From NCBI RefSeq assembly GCF_002979775.1, contig NZ_PCPR01000013.1, forward strand, positions 62,001 to 126,000: 64,000 nucleotides of DNA, written 5' to 3'. The notes beneath the pieces are model-generated. The model had not been told where the DNA came from. It worked only from the letters and a program-made list of their open reading frames with translations, and did no database searches. Source of the stretch: Arthrobacter sp. MYb23 (lineage in GTDB: Bacteria; Actinomycetota; Actinomycetes; Actinomycetales; Micrococcaceae). Position numbers and translations under genes: made by a program. Shown here in pieces: positions 24,918 through 34,194 of this stretch. Within the stretch, counting starts at the first letter, position 1. The number at the start of each line of letters is the position of its first letter.

Positions 24918-25949
24918 TTAGGGCATGTCTAGCCTGGTTTTGTAGGCGGTGTTTTTGTTGGTGTTCCAGCCTGCGATGATGCCGGCTCCGAGCATTTGGT
25001 CGGTGAGTCGTGCGAAGCGGTATCCGGGGTCGGTGTCGAGGGCGAGTTGGAGGTATTGGTGTGCTTTGGATCCTCGGCCTTCCCACCAGTTGATATAGCC
25101 GATGGTGGTGAGGATGGGTGCCGCATGTTGCGGGCTCGTTCTGGTGTACGCGTGAATGAGGAGTTGTTGTGCCCACTCGACGCGGGACCATTTGGGTGCG
25201 GTGTCGGTTTGGGCGAAGAGGATGTGTTGGGGTGGTTCGTTGATACCGGGGATATCGGCCATGAGCCGGTCCCGGATGTGGGGGAACTGGAAGTTCGCGA
25301 TGAGGGTGGCGCAGTCCTCGTCGGTGGGGAAGTCATTGCTGTCGAGCATGTTCGTCCAGAGTCTGGTGGCTTGTAGCGCCGTTTGATGGGGTGCCTCGGC
25401 GCGGATTGCGTGCATGCAGTTTTCGACGGCGGTGGCATTGTCTGCTTCATAGGTTGCTGCTGGGAGGGTGATTTGGTTGGTGGGTTCGATGGTGCTGCCG
25501 CGGTAGATGAATTCGGCGTTGACGCGGCTGTATTCAGTGGTGCTGAGGGGCAGGCTGATGTCTTGTCCGGGTTCGCTGTCGTAAGGGGAGTAGGCGTCGC
25601 CGTTGACGAAGATCCCGTCGCGGATGGTGATGCCGTTTCCGGCCAGGACTCCGGTAAGCGCGGCAATGGTCGCTGCATGTGGTTTGGGTTGGTCGGGTTC
25701 ACTGTGGGCTGAGGTGTAGAGGGCGAAGACGATGCTCGTCGCGCTGGTGTCGCTGGTGAGGTAGCTACTGACAGTTCTGGCGTAGGGAAGTTCTGCTCCG
25801 GGGTATCGGGGGAGGTCGATGCGGAGGGTGGCTCCGACCTTGCCTTTGTCCAGGGTGATGCAGACCAGACTCTCCTGGGGCCAGAACCCTAGGGTGTGCC
25901 CGATGAAGCTGAGCAAGTCGGCGGGGTCTTTGATGGTGAGCGCATTCAT
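24918..25949 (-). CDS. DUF4192 domain protein, intact copy
   Basis: 343 residues from the ATG at 25949 (MNALTIKDPADLLSFIGHTLGFWPQES), with GGAAAAGGAC directly upstream. DUF4192 proteins are common in actinobacteria and have no known function. The N-terminal block with GFWPQESLV is the family hallmark. The C-terminal half is rich in tryptophan and aromatic residues (INWWEGRGSKAHQYLQLAL). A broken near-copy lies at 3066-3875, so the gene was duplicated and one copy decayed. Confidence 0.85.
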   Translation of the reverse strand: MNALTIKDPADLLSFIGHTLGFWPQESLVCITLDKGKVGATLRIDLPRYPGAELPYARTVSSYLTSDTSATSIVFALYTSAHSEPDQPKPHAATIAALTGVLAGNGITIRDGIFVNGDAYSPYDSEPGQDISLPLSTTEYSRVNAEFIYRGSTIEPTNQITLPAATYEADNATAVENCMHAIRAEAPHQTALQATRLWTNMLDSNDFPTDEDCATLIANFQFPHIRDRLMADIPGINEPPQHILFAQTDTAPKWSRVEWAQQLLIHAYTRTSPQHAAPILTTIGYINWWEGRGSKAHQYLQLALDTDPGYRFARLTDQMLGAGIIAGWNTNKNTAYKTRLDMP

Positions 25950-26498
25950 TGTCCTTTTCCTTTCGCGAGCATTGTGTCTTGGTCGTCGGGGCCGTTCGAG
26001 TGGGGGACCCGCGGCTGGTAAGGGGCCGGAGCGCACCTTGGGGGCCCGGCACAGCCCGGCGCGACAACGCCCTAGTTGGGTGAAGGTGCCGCCAGCGGTG
26101 ATCGGAGATCAGATCGACAAGCAGCATTTTTACTTCTGGATGTTCATCGATCTGTCCCACTTCTCCGCCATGACCAAAACGGGTTTTGCCGGTAGAAACA
26201 CCTGGACGTGTCCCAAGTTGTGTCTGATCGGAGATAGTCGAACGTAACCATGGACAGTGATACGGGTGGGACGACTGGCCGTTTCGCTGTGCATGCGGTT
26301 TCCGACGCGGAGTGTCGCGTCGGGTAGCTAGTACCTTTACCGATACTGTTCAGGTGATTGTCGAGAATTTTTGCAGCTTGCAGCGGGCGGATTGGGAAGC
26401 CGCAGTGCCTAGCGACCCTTATGCGATCAGAAGCTAACGATGTCTCGCCGTATTCGGGGGCGGTGCTGCCTTCCCCGCTAGCGCTGAAAGAAGCAACC
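25950..26498. other. Intergenic, no supported gene
   Basis: About 550 bases between the DUF4192 gene and the divergent exonuclease gene. The minus-strand frame around 26090-26180 (MAEKWDRSMNIQK and a shifted GQIDEHPEVKMLLVDLISDHR) may be a shred of a former gene but has no recognised family. Inverted terminal repeats were not found. Confidence 0.45.
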
Positions 26499-27857
26499 GT
26501 GGAAGTTACTTTTGTACTGCTCGTGCTCGCACTCGTTTTTTGGTGGGTGGCTCGTAGGCGGAAGGCCAAGAGGCCGAGTGCTCCTTCTCCGATACCCAGG
26601 GCCGCGCCACTCACTACCCCGCAACAATCTCCGGCTACCTTTACCAGACCTCGTCCAGTGGAAGCGGAGGCAGCTCCGGTCCGTCGTGGTATGCGATTTG
26701 CTGAGCCGGGCGGGGTTGGTGAGCTCTTTAGTTATGGTGGACCGGGTTCCGGGCGTGGTTATGTACACGACGGTCCCTTTGCGGTCATAGATGTTGAGAC
26801 GACCGGCTTCTCACCCGGCAAGGGAGACCGCGTAATCGAACTAGCTATTGCGCGCGTGGATCGAAACGGTCGAATCGAAGATGAGTACGCCACATTGCTC
26901 AACCCCGAAGGTCGGGATACCGGCGCCGTCTTCGTCCACGGGATCAGCAACGACGCGGTGCGAAACGCTCCGCTGTTCGGCGATGTTGCGGCAGACATCC
27001 TGGCCCGTCTAGATGGTGCTGTCATCGTTGCCCACAACGCGGTCTTCGAGGAGCGCTTCTTGGCAGCCGAACTCGCACATATCGGGTTGAAAACGCCACC
27101 ACTTCCCGCTCTGTGTTCGCTTTGGTTGGGGCAACAGACTTTTGACACTCCGAACCACAAGCTCGGTACTCTCGCAGAGCACGCAGGCATCCCGTTGGTT
27201 GATGCCCACGCCGCACTGGGCGATGTCAGGGCGACGGCGGCGTTGCTTCCCCGAATGTTCGAAAGATACCGTCCCGGCATTGAGTTCGGGCATGATCCTG
27301 CACGAGGTTTGTTTGATCCCTTCCGAGTCGGAGCTGTGCCGCCAATGACACGCGCGTCTTCTTTGAGAAAGGGAGCTGACGGGTGGATGTCTTCACTGTT
27401 ATCCCGGCTGCCCATCAGCACGTCGGACGTAGCCGACGCGGCCGCGACAGAGTATCTAGACGTGCTCGCCCTCGCGCTGGCGGACGGCAAGATTGTTGGC
27501 GATGAGGCTAAAGCGCTTTCCAAGGCTGCGGGCAGGGGAGGAATGGGAGCGGAACAAGTCCGGGGTCTAAACGAACGGTTCCTGGAAATGATGCGTGAAG
27601 CTGCATTCTCGGATCAAATCCTGACGGTTGAAGAGCTCACAGTCCTAAAGCGAACGGCAGCAGTTCTTGCCGTGCCAGGATACTTCGATGACCTGGTCCC
27701 CACGGCAGCGTCAGCTGCTCACGGAGAGGCTCCCTCCGTGAGCAGCTCATCATCATCTAATAGTCCTAACGCTCGCAAATGCGGTCACTGCCGCACGCCG
27801 GGCCACTATCGGTCCAAGTGCCCCGACTTGATTAGACCCCTCAATGAGATGGCTTAA
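26499..27857 (+). CDS. Membrane-tethered DEDD exonuclease with TerB-like and zinc-knuckle parts
   Basis: 452 residues from a GTG at 26499. N-terminal hydrophobic helix (VTFVLLVLALVFWWVA) followed by a basic stretch, then a DnaQ-type 3'-5' exonuclease: FAVIDVETTGFSPGKGDRVIELA (Exo I), VAHNAVFEERFL (Exo II) and LVDAHAALGDVRATAALL (Exo III). A helical region then follows (LDVLALALADGKIVGDEAKALSKAAG, VEELTVLKRTAAVL) resembling TerB-like domains, then a serine-rich linker, and finally a CCHC knuckle CGHCRTPGHYRSKC. Single-strand DNA or RNA degradation near the membrane is plausible. The architecture is unusual. Confidence 0.8.
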   Translation: MEVTFVLLVLALVFWWVARRRKAKRPSAPSPIPRAAPLTTPQQSPATFTRPRPVEAEAAPVRRGMRFAEPGGVGELFSYGGPGSGRGYVHDGPFAVIDVETTGFSPGKGDRVIELAIARVDRNGRIEDEYATLLNPEGRDTGAVFVHGISNDAVRNAPLFGDVAADILARLDGAVIVAHNAVFEERFLAAELAHIGLKTPPLPALCSLWLGQQTFDTPNHKLGTLAEHAGIPLVDAHAALGDVRATAALLPRMFERYRPGIEFGHDPARGLFDPFRVGAVPPMTRASSLRKGADGWMSSLLSRLPISTSDVADAAATEYLDVLALALADGKIVGDEAKALSKAAGRGGMGAEQVRGLNERFLEMMREAAFSDQILTVEELTVLKRTAAVLAVPGYFDDLVPTAASAAHGEAPSVSSSSSSNSPNARKCGHCRTPGHYRSKCPDLIRPLNEMA

Positions 27858-28119
27858 CGCTCTGAGCCCCAAAGGGTGGTCCTATAGTCGCAAAACGTCG
27901 AGCACGACGCTGGAGGCTGATGGGCTTGCTAAATGGTCGGCCAACGCATAGATCCAGGGCGGCTGCCACGATGGTCGGGAACGCTCGACTGACAGCGCAC
28001 ACGGACAGCTGCATGCACAGGGGATACCCTCCGCTGCGGTGCGTCCTCACTGTTCCAGGAGCATGTGCAGAACACCCACGTTGCCGAGCAAACTGCAGTG
28101 CCAGGTGTAACGACACTGC

Positions 28120-28656
28120 TCAGCTAATGTTGACTCGAACGCTGACGCTGGCTACCTTATCGCCGGTGATTTCCTCAATCGAAACGAGTGGTCCAGTCAA
28201 GTTTTCTCCGGCTTTGCCTATGCAAGCGCGAATCTCGGCTGGTTGATTTCGGGCGATTGGCAGCGTGATGGACATGTCGTAGTTTCCGTGCAACGGTGTG
28301 GCTTTGTCGGAGAACGGCCCGAAGGTGACCTTGCCTTTTTCAAGCACTCCCTCATCCTGCGCGAAAAAGCCCGTCTCGGTGAAGAAGCTGGAGTTCAGTT
28401 CGGCACCGTCCGGGAGGTTCGAGGCCGCATTAATCGTGACCCCACCGCGCGCGTCGATGACAAGTTCGTATGTGATGGTTACATCGATCGGTAGAGGAGG
28501 ACATGCGACGGTCTTGGTGGTAGGCGAGGCAGCCAGAGTCGACGAGGGGTTTGTCGGGGACGGTACGGGCGCATCGTCGGGTTCGGCTGGGGACGAGCAA
28601 CTAGAAAGTGCAAGGAGCAGCGTTGCGCCTGTCGCAATTACCGGAACGGATCTCAT
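28120..28656 (-). CDS. Hypothetical lipoprotein
   Basis: 178 residues from the ATG at 28656. Signal peptide with lipobox ALSSC, then a low-complexity Pro/Ser/Thr tether, then a compact beta-like domain (IDVTITYELVIDARGGVTINAASNL...) ending SVRVNIS. No family recognised. An ORF start at 28710 is possible but would bury the signal peptide. Confidence 0.65.
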   Translation of the reverse strand: MRSVPVIATGATLLLALSSCSSPAEPDDAPVPSPTNPSSTLAASPTTKTVACPPLPIDVTITYELVIDARGGVTINAASNLPDGAELNSSFFTETGFFAQDEGVLEKGKVTFGPFSDKATPLHGNYDMSITLPIARNQPAEIRACIGKAGENLTGPLVSIEEITGDKVASVSVRVNIS

Positions 28657-28863
28657 CAGTAGATCATCGCAGGTCCCCAGCAAATTGCACTGTGAAAACC
28701 CCTGCGTCACGAAGCCTGCGCTCTCGCGGCCCAGCCCTACGACACCTAAGTGCCAGCTCGGAAAGGTTGACCCGCCATTGCGCGTTTACTTCCAAGAAAA
28801 TGGAACGAGTGGGTGTGTTTTCGCGGATTGGCCCCGACCCGGGTCGGGGCCAATCGCCGGTCG

Positions 28864-30621
28864 CTAGACCTGGGCTGCCATGTGGGGGGCGCTGGCCTCT
28901 CTTGCCATGCCGAATCCCGTACGGAAGAGGGGTTCCTCGGTGTCGAAGGGGACGTCCTCACGGGACTTCTGTACTGCCTCCATGGAGGATGGGATGTCGA
29001 AGGGCAGGGTCCCGGACAGCGGGGTCCGTCCTTCGAAGGCGTTGACCACAACCCTGTCGCTGGCTCCGAACTCGCCGAGGACTGTCGCGCCGAGCTCCAC
29101 GAGCGGACCAAGAATGGCTGGCCTCTCAAGGAATACGGACACATAGAGAGGCGCTTGGGTTGCGTAATTGCGGAGCCGGTCCAAGGTGGCCTGCGGGAAC
29201 GCGAGCGTGCCGCCATGGAAATATTCGGCGACAACCGAACCGCGGCCGGGTTCGAACGGAGCTTCGAGGCGAACGATGATTGCCTCTGCTTCTCCGACGT
29301 TGGGAGTTGTAGTGAGGCCGGAGGAGTCCTGAATACCCTCGACGTAGACGGTGGAGCCAGTAGGCAACACGCCTGCCTCGTCGGAAAGCAGAACGAGGGA
29401 AGCGCTCTGAGCGGCGGTGCCTTTCTCGGAAAAGCTTAGCGAGCCGCACGTGGTTCGCGCGCCGTCGATCTCGACGTGACGGTTCTCGAACAGGCCAAGC
29501 TGGAACTTTTCGCGCAGGAGCCTGCGTATCGACTGGTTGATGCGCTCCTCGGTCACCGCGCCGCTGTCTACGAGTTCCTCGATGAGGGCGGGGTTCCGGT
29601 CGCCGCCGAACTGGTCGACGCCGACGTCGATAGCGATCCGGGCACGTTCGACTGGGGTCAGGTGTTCCAGACCCCAACCATTCGGACCAAAGGTGAGGTC
29701 CCCCATCTGCTCACTCTCGAGCAGATTCCAGTCGGTCACGACAATGCCGTCGAAATGAAGGCGCTTCCGGAGAATGTCGCGAACGACCGGTGCATTGAAC
29801 GCAAACCCGACTTCATCCCACGCTGTTCCGACGGGCTTGCCGTAGTACGTCATCACCTGGGTGGCTCCTGCAGCGAAGGCCTTCTCGAACGGCTCGATGT
29901 GCAGTTCCTGCATGCCGCCCGGATACACCTGCTCGGGGTACCGCGAATCGTGTGCGTCGTCTCCGCGAAGCTGCGGACCGCCGCCGGGGAAGTGCTTCAC
30001 GACGGCAGCGACCGACTGGGGGCCCAGAGTTCGGCTGCCGCGGAGCCCTTCGATGAATGCGACTGTCAGTTCGGCGACGCGGGCGGGGTCCTCGCCGAAT
30101 GTACCGAATCCGCGCGACCAGCGCGGTTCGGTGAAGATGTCCGCCATGGGTCCGAGGTATACGCGGATACCCATCGCCAGGAACTCCTGACGGATGATCT
30201 CGGCGTACTCGCGAGCAGTATCAGTGCCCGCGATCGCAGCTATGCCTGTTGTCTCGGGCCAGCGGGAGAGGCTTTCGAGTGACTGTCCGGTGAAGGGATT
30301 GCTCCGGAATCCGTGGCGGGGATCGGAGGACAGGGTGATGGGGATGCCGAGTCTGGTGCTCGCAGCAAGTTCCTGGAGGGTGTTGTGCCAGTTGGCGACT
30401 CCTGCACTGTCGCCACCGCCGAGCACGTTGAAGTGGCTGATTCCACGTTCCACGACGTTGAGTTGGGCTTCTCGGAGGGCGTCCGCGTCGGAGAGTGAGT
30501 CGCCGCCCGGTTCGGTGGTGGGATGAAACATCAGGCCGGCCTTTTCGGCGACCGTCATTCGTGCCAGGAGGTCCTCGATTCGGCGCTCAATGGGCAGGGT
30601 GGGGTCGAGATAGTCATTCAT
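28864..30621 (-). CDS. Glycoside hydrolase family 3 (beta-glucosidase-like)
   Basis: 585 residues from the ATG at 30621, with GAAGGATC upstream. Catalytic (alpha/beta)8 domain shows GRxDIF-type segment LGPMADIFTEPRWSRGFGTFGEDP, substrate-binding KHFPGGG (209-215) and the nucleophile D297 in GIVVTDWN, followed by the second alpha/beta domain. No signal peptide, so it acts in the cytosol on imported oligosaccharide or glycoside. Next to an MFS carrier and a LacI regulator, as in a small sugar-use operon. Confidence 0.92.
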   Translation of the reverse strand: MNDYLDPTLPIERRIEDLLARMTVAEKAGLMFHPTTEPGGDSLSDADALREAQLNVVERGISHFNVLGGGDSAGVANWHNTLQELAASTRLGIPITLSSDPRHGFRSNPFTGQSLESLSRWPETTGIAAIAGTDTAREYAEIIRQEFLAMGIRVYLGPMADIFTEPRWSRGFGTFGEDPARVAELTVAFIEGLRGSRTLGPQSVAAVVKHFPGGGPQLRGDDAHDSRYPEQVYPGGMQELHIEPFEKAFAAGATQVMTYYGKPVGTAWDEVGFAFNAPVVRDILRKRLHFDGIVVTDWNLLESEQMGDLTFGPNGWGLEHLTPVERARIAIDVGVDQFGGDRNPALIEELVDSGAVTEERINQSIRRLLREKFQLGLFENRHVEIDGARTTCGSLSFSEKGTAAQSASLVLLSDEAGVLPTGSTVYVEGIQDSSGLTTTPNVGEAEAIIVRLEAPFEPGRGSVVAEYFHGGTLAFPQATLDRLRNYATQAPLYVSVFLERPAILGPLVELGATVLGEFGASDRVVVNAFEGRTPLSGTLPFDIPSSMEAVQKSREDVPFDTEEPLFRTGFGMAREASAPHMAAQV

Positions 30622-30677
30622 AGAAGATCCTTCAGAGCTGGAGTGCGTAGCGCGAACCGCGCGTTCGGAATGTAGGG

Positions 30678-31943
30678 TCAGCGGGCGGCGCGTATAGCGA
30701 AGAGCGGGATAGTGCCCAGGAGTGTCAGTACGCCGCCGACAAGGACGAGGGCGACGTAGTTCGACGTGCCGCCGCCGATGCCCAGGAGTACGGGGGCGAT
30801 GAACGGGATGATCGAGAACGGCAGGGTGATGGCGATATTGACGACGCCGAGGTTCCGCGCTGCCGCCAGTTTGTCTCGCATCGCCGCGATGCCGAATGCG
30901 ATGTAGGTTCCCAGCATCAGGCCCGCCGAGACGCCAGAGACGAGCGTGACGCCTACGAGGAATTGAACGATCGTGGACGAGGTGGCGATGGTGACCATGC
31001 CCGCGGCACCAATGAGGGCTGCAAAGATCATGACCGGCTTCCGTCGACCGAGTCGGTCTCCTACCCAACCGCCGACCGGCCCGGCAACGAACGCAACGAC
31101 CCCGGGGATCGCGTAGGAGAGTGTGATCACCCCACTGATCTGGTCATCAGGTACTTTGATCAGGTCTTGCAGCAAATAGACCGTGTAGGTGGATATCACG
31201 CCCCACGCGGCGAACATCAGGAACAGGGCGAGCAGCAACCAGGCGAAGTCGGGCTCGCGTCGGGGGTTGATGAAGAACGATCCGAAGAATTGCTTCAGGC
31301 CGAACTGTGGCAGCGGCTCGGCCGCGGGGGCATCATCTTTGAAAACGGCGAGCAGCGCTACACCGAAGACAAGCGCCACTGCTACCGGTAGTCCGATCTG
31401 CGCCAGGATGCTCGTGGGGAACGCCTGGATGAAGAAGATTCCAATCACTAGGGACGCCGCGGACGCTGCCCCGGAGAGGGAGCCGATGAATCCTTGCTGT
31501 GATTCGGGGACCCGGTCGGCCACGATGGCGAGAATGGCGGCGATGGCTGCGTTGACGAACGCCTGCATCAGGATCCATCCCAGCAGCAGCATCGGGAACG
31601 TGTCCGAGAGGCCGATGACTGCGGCGCCCACGGTGGTGCCCAGCAGGCCAATCGCGATCCAGGGGCGTCGGCGGCCGAAACGGCTGCGCGTGCGGTCCGA
31701 GAGACGGCCGAAGAAGGGATTCGCGAGCACCGCAGTCAGCGTTCCGACGCCGGCGGCAATTGAATAGCTGGTGGTCTTTCCATCGGGATCGATCTCTGAA
31801 ATCCTCAACGCCAGCGTTACGGAGGCCGGCAGATTGATAGCCATCCAGATGCCGAACATCGCCAGTGCGTAAATGGCGATAAAGCCTGGACTGACTTGCC
31901 TTAAGGGGCTGTGGCCAACCGTGGCCGGGGTCGTGGTGGACAT
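30678..31943 (-). CDS. MFS sugar transporter
   Basis: 421 residues from the ATG at 31943, after GAGGAACTC. About 12 membrane segments with the MFS loops FGRLSDRTRSRFGRRRPW and GGWVGDRLGRRKP, a double RRRPW pattern common in sugar carriers of the GPH-like group. Upstream of the GH3 gene in the same direction, so it probably imports that enzyme's substrate. Confidence 0.88.
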   Translation of the reverse strand: MSTTTPATVGHSPLRQVSPGFIAIYALAMFGIWMAINLPASVTLALRISEIDPDGKTTSYSIAAGVGTLTAVLANPFFGRLSDRTRSRFGRRRPWIAIGLLGTTVGAAVIGLSDTFPMLLLGWILMQAFVNAAIAAILAIVADRVPESQQGFIGSLSGAASAASLVIGIFFIQAFPTSILAQIGLPVAVALVFGVALLAVFKDDAPAAEPLPQFGLKQFFGSFFINPRREPDFAWLLLALFLMFAAWGVISTYTVYLLQDLIKVPDDQISGVITLSYAIPGVVAFVAGPVGGWVGDRLGRRKPVMIFAALIGAAGMVTIATSSTIVQFLVGVTLVSGVSAGLMLGTYIAFGIAAMRDKLAAARNLGVVNIAITLPFSIIPFIAPVLLGIGGGTSNYVALVLVGGVLTLLGTIPLFAIRAAR

Positions 31944-31985
31944 GAGTTCCTCGTCGTTGAGCTTGATAAGTGAAAAGGTGATCAT

Positions 31986-32011
31986 CGTTTCCGGTAACGT
32001 TTCCGGAAACG
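31986..32011. promoter_or_regulatory. Overlapping LacI-type operators
   Basis: Perfect 14-bp palindrome CGTTTCCGGAAACG (31998-32011), overlapped by CGTTTCCGGTAACG (31986-31999) with one mismatch. The CpG-centred AAACG pattern is typical of LacI-family sites. They lie between the divergent MFS-GH3 operon and the LacI gene and could serve both. Confidence 0.75.
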
Positions 32012-32072
32012 ATACCGCTAAGATAGCGAACAGGTAAGGTCACGGTCAAGAGGTAACTTTCAGGAGGCAGTA

Positions 32073-33107
32073 ATGGCGCAGCGGGTGACGCTCACCGACG
32101 TATCCCGAGCAGCGGGCGTTGGCATCGCAACAGTGTCGCGGGCCATGGGCGATCATCCGGACGTCAGTCAGGCCACGCGCGACCGGATCCGCTTGGTTGC
32201 CCAGGAGCTCGGATATCGCCCGTCGGTCGCTGCGCGTGCTTTGCGTCGTGGCGGGTTCCACGCCATCAGCGTGATCGTCCCGGATAACCAATGGGGATGG
32301 TGGGAGCTTGCCGCCCATGCCTGCATCGAAACGGCCGCCGCCGCCGGCTACCAGGTGCTTGTCCACCCTGTCAGAGGAGCCGAAGGGGCGCTGGCTGAGG
32401 CCATTAATGGGCTGTCGAACGTTCCGACCGAAGGCGTGATCGTCGTTAGCGTTCCTGATCAGAAATCCGTCCGGGACGCTTGCGACCGCATCGGTATCCC
32501 TGGCGTTGCCATAGATGACTCAAGCGTCGACATCTACTTCCCGTCCATCTCGGCGGGGAACTATGCCGGGGCGCGCGAGGTGGTTGAACACCTGGTCGAG
32601 ATAGGGCGTTCCCGGATTGTGTTCGTCCGCCCGCGTTTCAGCGGCGGCGACTCCGTTTGGGGAAACTCTTTCTATCTGCAGGAACGCGAAAGGGCCTACC
32701 GCGACGTGCTCGTCGCCGCGGGAATCACGATCGATGAAAAGCTCGTCATCGAAACAGATTTCGATGAGGCAGCGCCCGGGTGCCCGGAACTCGGGGACCT
32801 CCTGGTCCGCGACGGCAGTGTCGACGCTGTCTTTTGCGCATTCGACCAGCTTGCCCCCACCGTCCTGCGCGAATTGGCCACGCGCGACCGCCGCGTACCG
32901 GACGAGATTAGCGTGGCCGGCTTTGACGATGAGCGGGCAGCGATCCTCGTAACCCCCCAGCTGACCACGGCGCGACAGCCGTACGCCGAAATGGGTCGCA
33001 CCGCGACCGAACTACTCCTGCAATCACTGTCCGAAACTCCGCCAGCCATCCAGCGCTACGAGTTTCCCACCCAACTCATCGTGCGAGCTTCCACCCGCAC
33101 TCACTAG
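32073..33107 (+). CDS. LacI-family transcriptional regulator
   Basis: 344 residues after an AGGAGG site. N-terminal helix-turn-helix VTLTDVSRAAGVGIATVSRAMGDHPDVSQATRDRI, hinge RPSVAARALRRGG, then a periplasmic-binding-type sensor domain. Likely represses the divergent GH3-MFS operon until a sugar is present. Confidence 0.93.
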   Translation: MAQRVTLTDVSRAAGVGIATVSRAMGDHPDVSQATRDRIRLVAQELGYRPSVAARALRRGGFHAISVIVPDNQWGWWELAAHACIETAAAAGYQVLVHPVRGAEGALAEAINGLSNVPTEGVIVVSVPDQKSVRDACDRIGIPGVAIDDSSVDIYFPSISAGNYAGAREVVEHLVEIGRSRIVFVRPRFSGGDSVWGNSFYLQERERAYRDVLVAAGITIDEKLVIETDFDEAAPGCPELGDLLVRDGSVDAVFCAFDQLAPTVLRELATRDRRVPDEISVAGFDDERAAILVTPQLTTARQPYAEMGRTATELLLQSLSETPPAIQRYEFPTQLIVRASTRTH

Positions 33108-33696
33108 CCCTAGCCCGGCTATGCCGCCGCGCCGCGAGCAATTGCCCTCGTCCGCGTCCGGGCTGGCAATCGCCGCGGAATCGAACAGTTTTCTTGCCTG
33201 CCGAAGTAATTCTCGCCTCCAGGGCCCCCTAAGTGAACGGGCTTCGTGCCGATCGATGACCGGACTCTTGCTATTACTCTCGTCCGGGGCCGCCGGAAAA
33301 GCGGGGGCCATTATTGGCGGAGCTGTGTCGGCAGGGCTCAAAGAAAGGAACATGCCGGTAAGCCGGCTTCTGCCATCGGGCTGGCCGGAAGAGCTTGGTC
33401 ATGTTCTTCGGTGCCGTCTCGGCCATGTACTTGATGAAGGAGGTGCTCCCGCTGTGTCGAGTTCTTCAGGGTTTAGCCGAGTAGAGTGCCGTCGCGTTTT
33501 AGGTTGTTATAAGGGCCAGCTGAGGGCGTGCCGTGGAGGTCGGGGCCTCGTCCTGACCGGAGGCTTCGCTCGGACTGAGCGCTGTCAACCGGCAGGCAAT
33601 CGGCACAGGCGGCAACGCCGATTCCCGGTGCAGGCTATGAATGCGCAGGGCGCGTCAAGTTCCCGTTTCTCGGTATTCGATCGAGGCAAAAAGGAA

Positions 33697-33715
33697 GTGT
33701 GGACAGTGTCCACAC
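33697..33715. promoter_or_regulatory. TGGAC-N3-GTCCA palindrome, copy 1
   Basis: GTGTGGAC-AGT-GTCCACAC, extended to 10-bp arms by AA on one side and TT on the other. Same core as at 34176-34194 and 38411-38429. No gene starts just downstream. Confidence 0.5.
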
Positions 33716-33807
33716 TTTCCGTCTCGGACTGGCCCGTACAGCCGTCGAATTGGCCCGGATTCCGCATGTTTCCGGGAGTTCCCAGCGGTCGCAGGGCCAG
33801 GAATCCC

Positions 33808-33829
33808 GTTCGAGTCCCACCTCGGGCAC
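33808..33829 (+). repeat. tRNA 3'-end relic, possible attachment site
   Basis: GTTCGAGTCCCAC (T-loop and 3' T-stem) followed by CTCGGGCA, as in the 3' end of tRNAs with a GCCCGAG acceptor, for example actinobacterial tRNA-Leu. The 5' side does not pair: the bases before TTCGAGT are ATCCCG rather than GTGGG, so no complete tRNA is present. Such fragments are left when an element integrates into a tRNA gene. Confidence 0.45.
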
Positions 33830-33834
33830 GGCAT

Positions 33835-33858
33835 ACCCCCTCGTCAGAGGGGGTTTTT
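33835..33858 (+). terminator. Rho-independent terminator
   Basis: Stem ACCCCCTC (33835-33842), loop GTCA, stem GAGGGGGT (33847-33854), then TTTT. It directly follows the tRNA-like 3' end, as genuine tRNA terminators do, which supports the view that both were moved together. Confidence 0.8.
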
Positions 33859-33969
33859 GCTTTAACGTGTGTACATTCTGCTTGGTCAGGTCCCTCTGAC
33901 ACTGGCCGCGGGGTGTGCCTGGCGCCGCGGGTCGCCTGTTTGGTTGTGGGGGAGCGGGTTAAGGGTCGT

Positions 33970-34140
33970 GGCTGGTGGACTCTCCGCTTGCACTGACCTG
34001 GGGCTATAGGTCCCTCTCTCGGTTCGTCCGGTAGGTCGGGGTTGGCCTACACCTCTTCATGGGTAGGGGGGCTGAGCGCAACATGTCCTTGGGAACTTGC
34101 AATAAATATCCTCACTTCGGTTCGTTCCCGGAGTGAGGAG
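33970..34140. repeat. Dispersed repeat, copy B
   Basis: Counterpart of 3893-4065 in the same orientation. The best match runs from TCTCCGCTTG to TGGGTAG...CTGAGC. It lies between the tRNA relic and the second palindrome. Confidence 0.65.
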
Positions 34141-34175
34141 ACGTGGCTGGCGGCTGCTTTGTCAGGCCAAAGGGG

Positions 34176-34194
34176 GTGTGGACATTGTCCACAC
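34176..34194. promoter_or_regulatory. TGGAC-N3-GTCCA palindrome, copy 2
   Basis: GTGTGGAC-ATT-GTCCACAC, identical arms to the copy at 33697. About 480 bp downstream of the TetR stop. Confidence 0.5.

Noticed and set aside
26090..26260. Transposase remnant upstream of the exonuclease
   Set aside because: The short minus-strand reading frames suggest a former gene but show no catalytic motif, and no terminal inverted repeats were found.
33770..33829. A complete tRNA gene
   Set aside because: Only the T-loop and 3' acceptor strand are recognisable; no matching 5' acceptor, D-arm or anticodon arm precedes them.
33121..33996. 291-codon plus-strand frame in the gene desert
   Set aside because: It runs through the tRNA relic, palindrome and terminator, and its translation has no domain or consistent composition.
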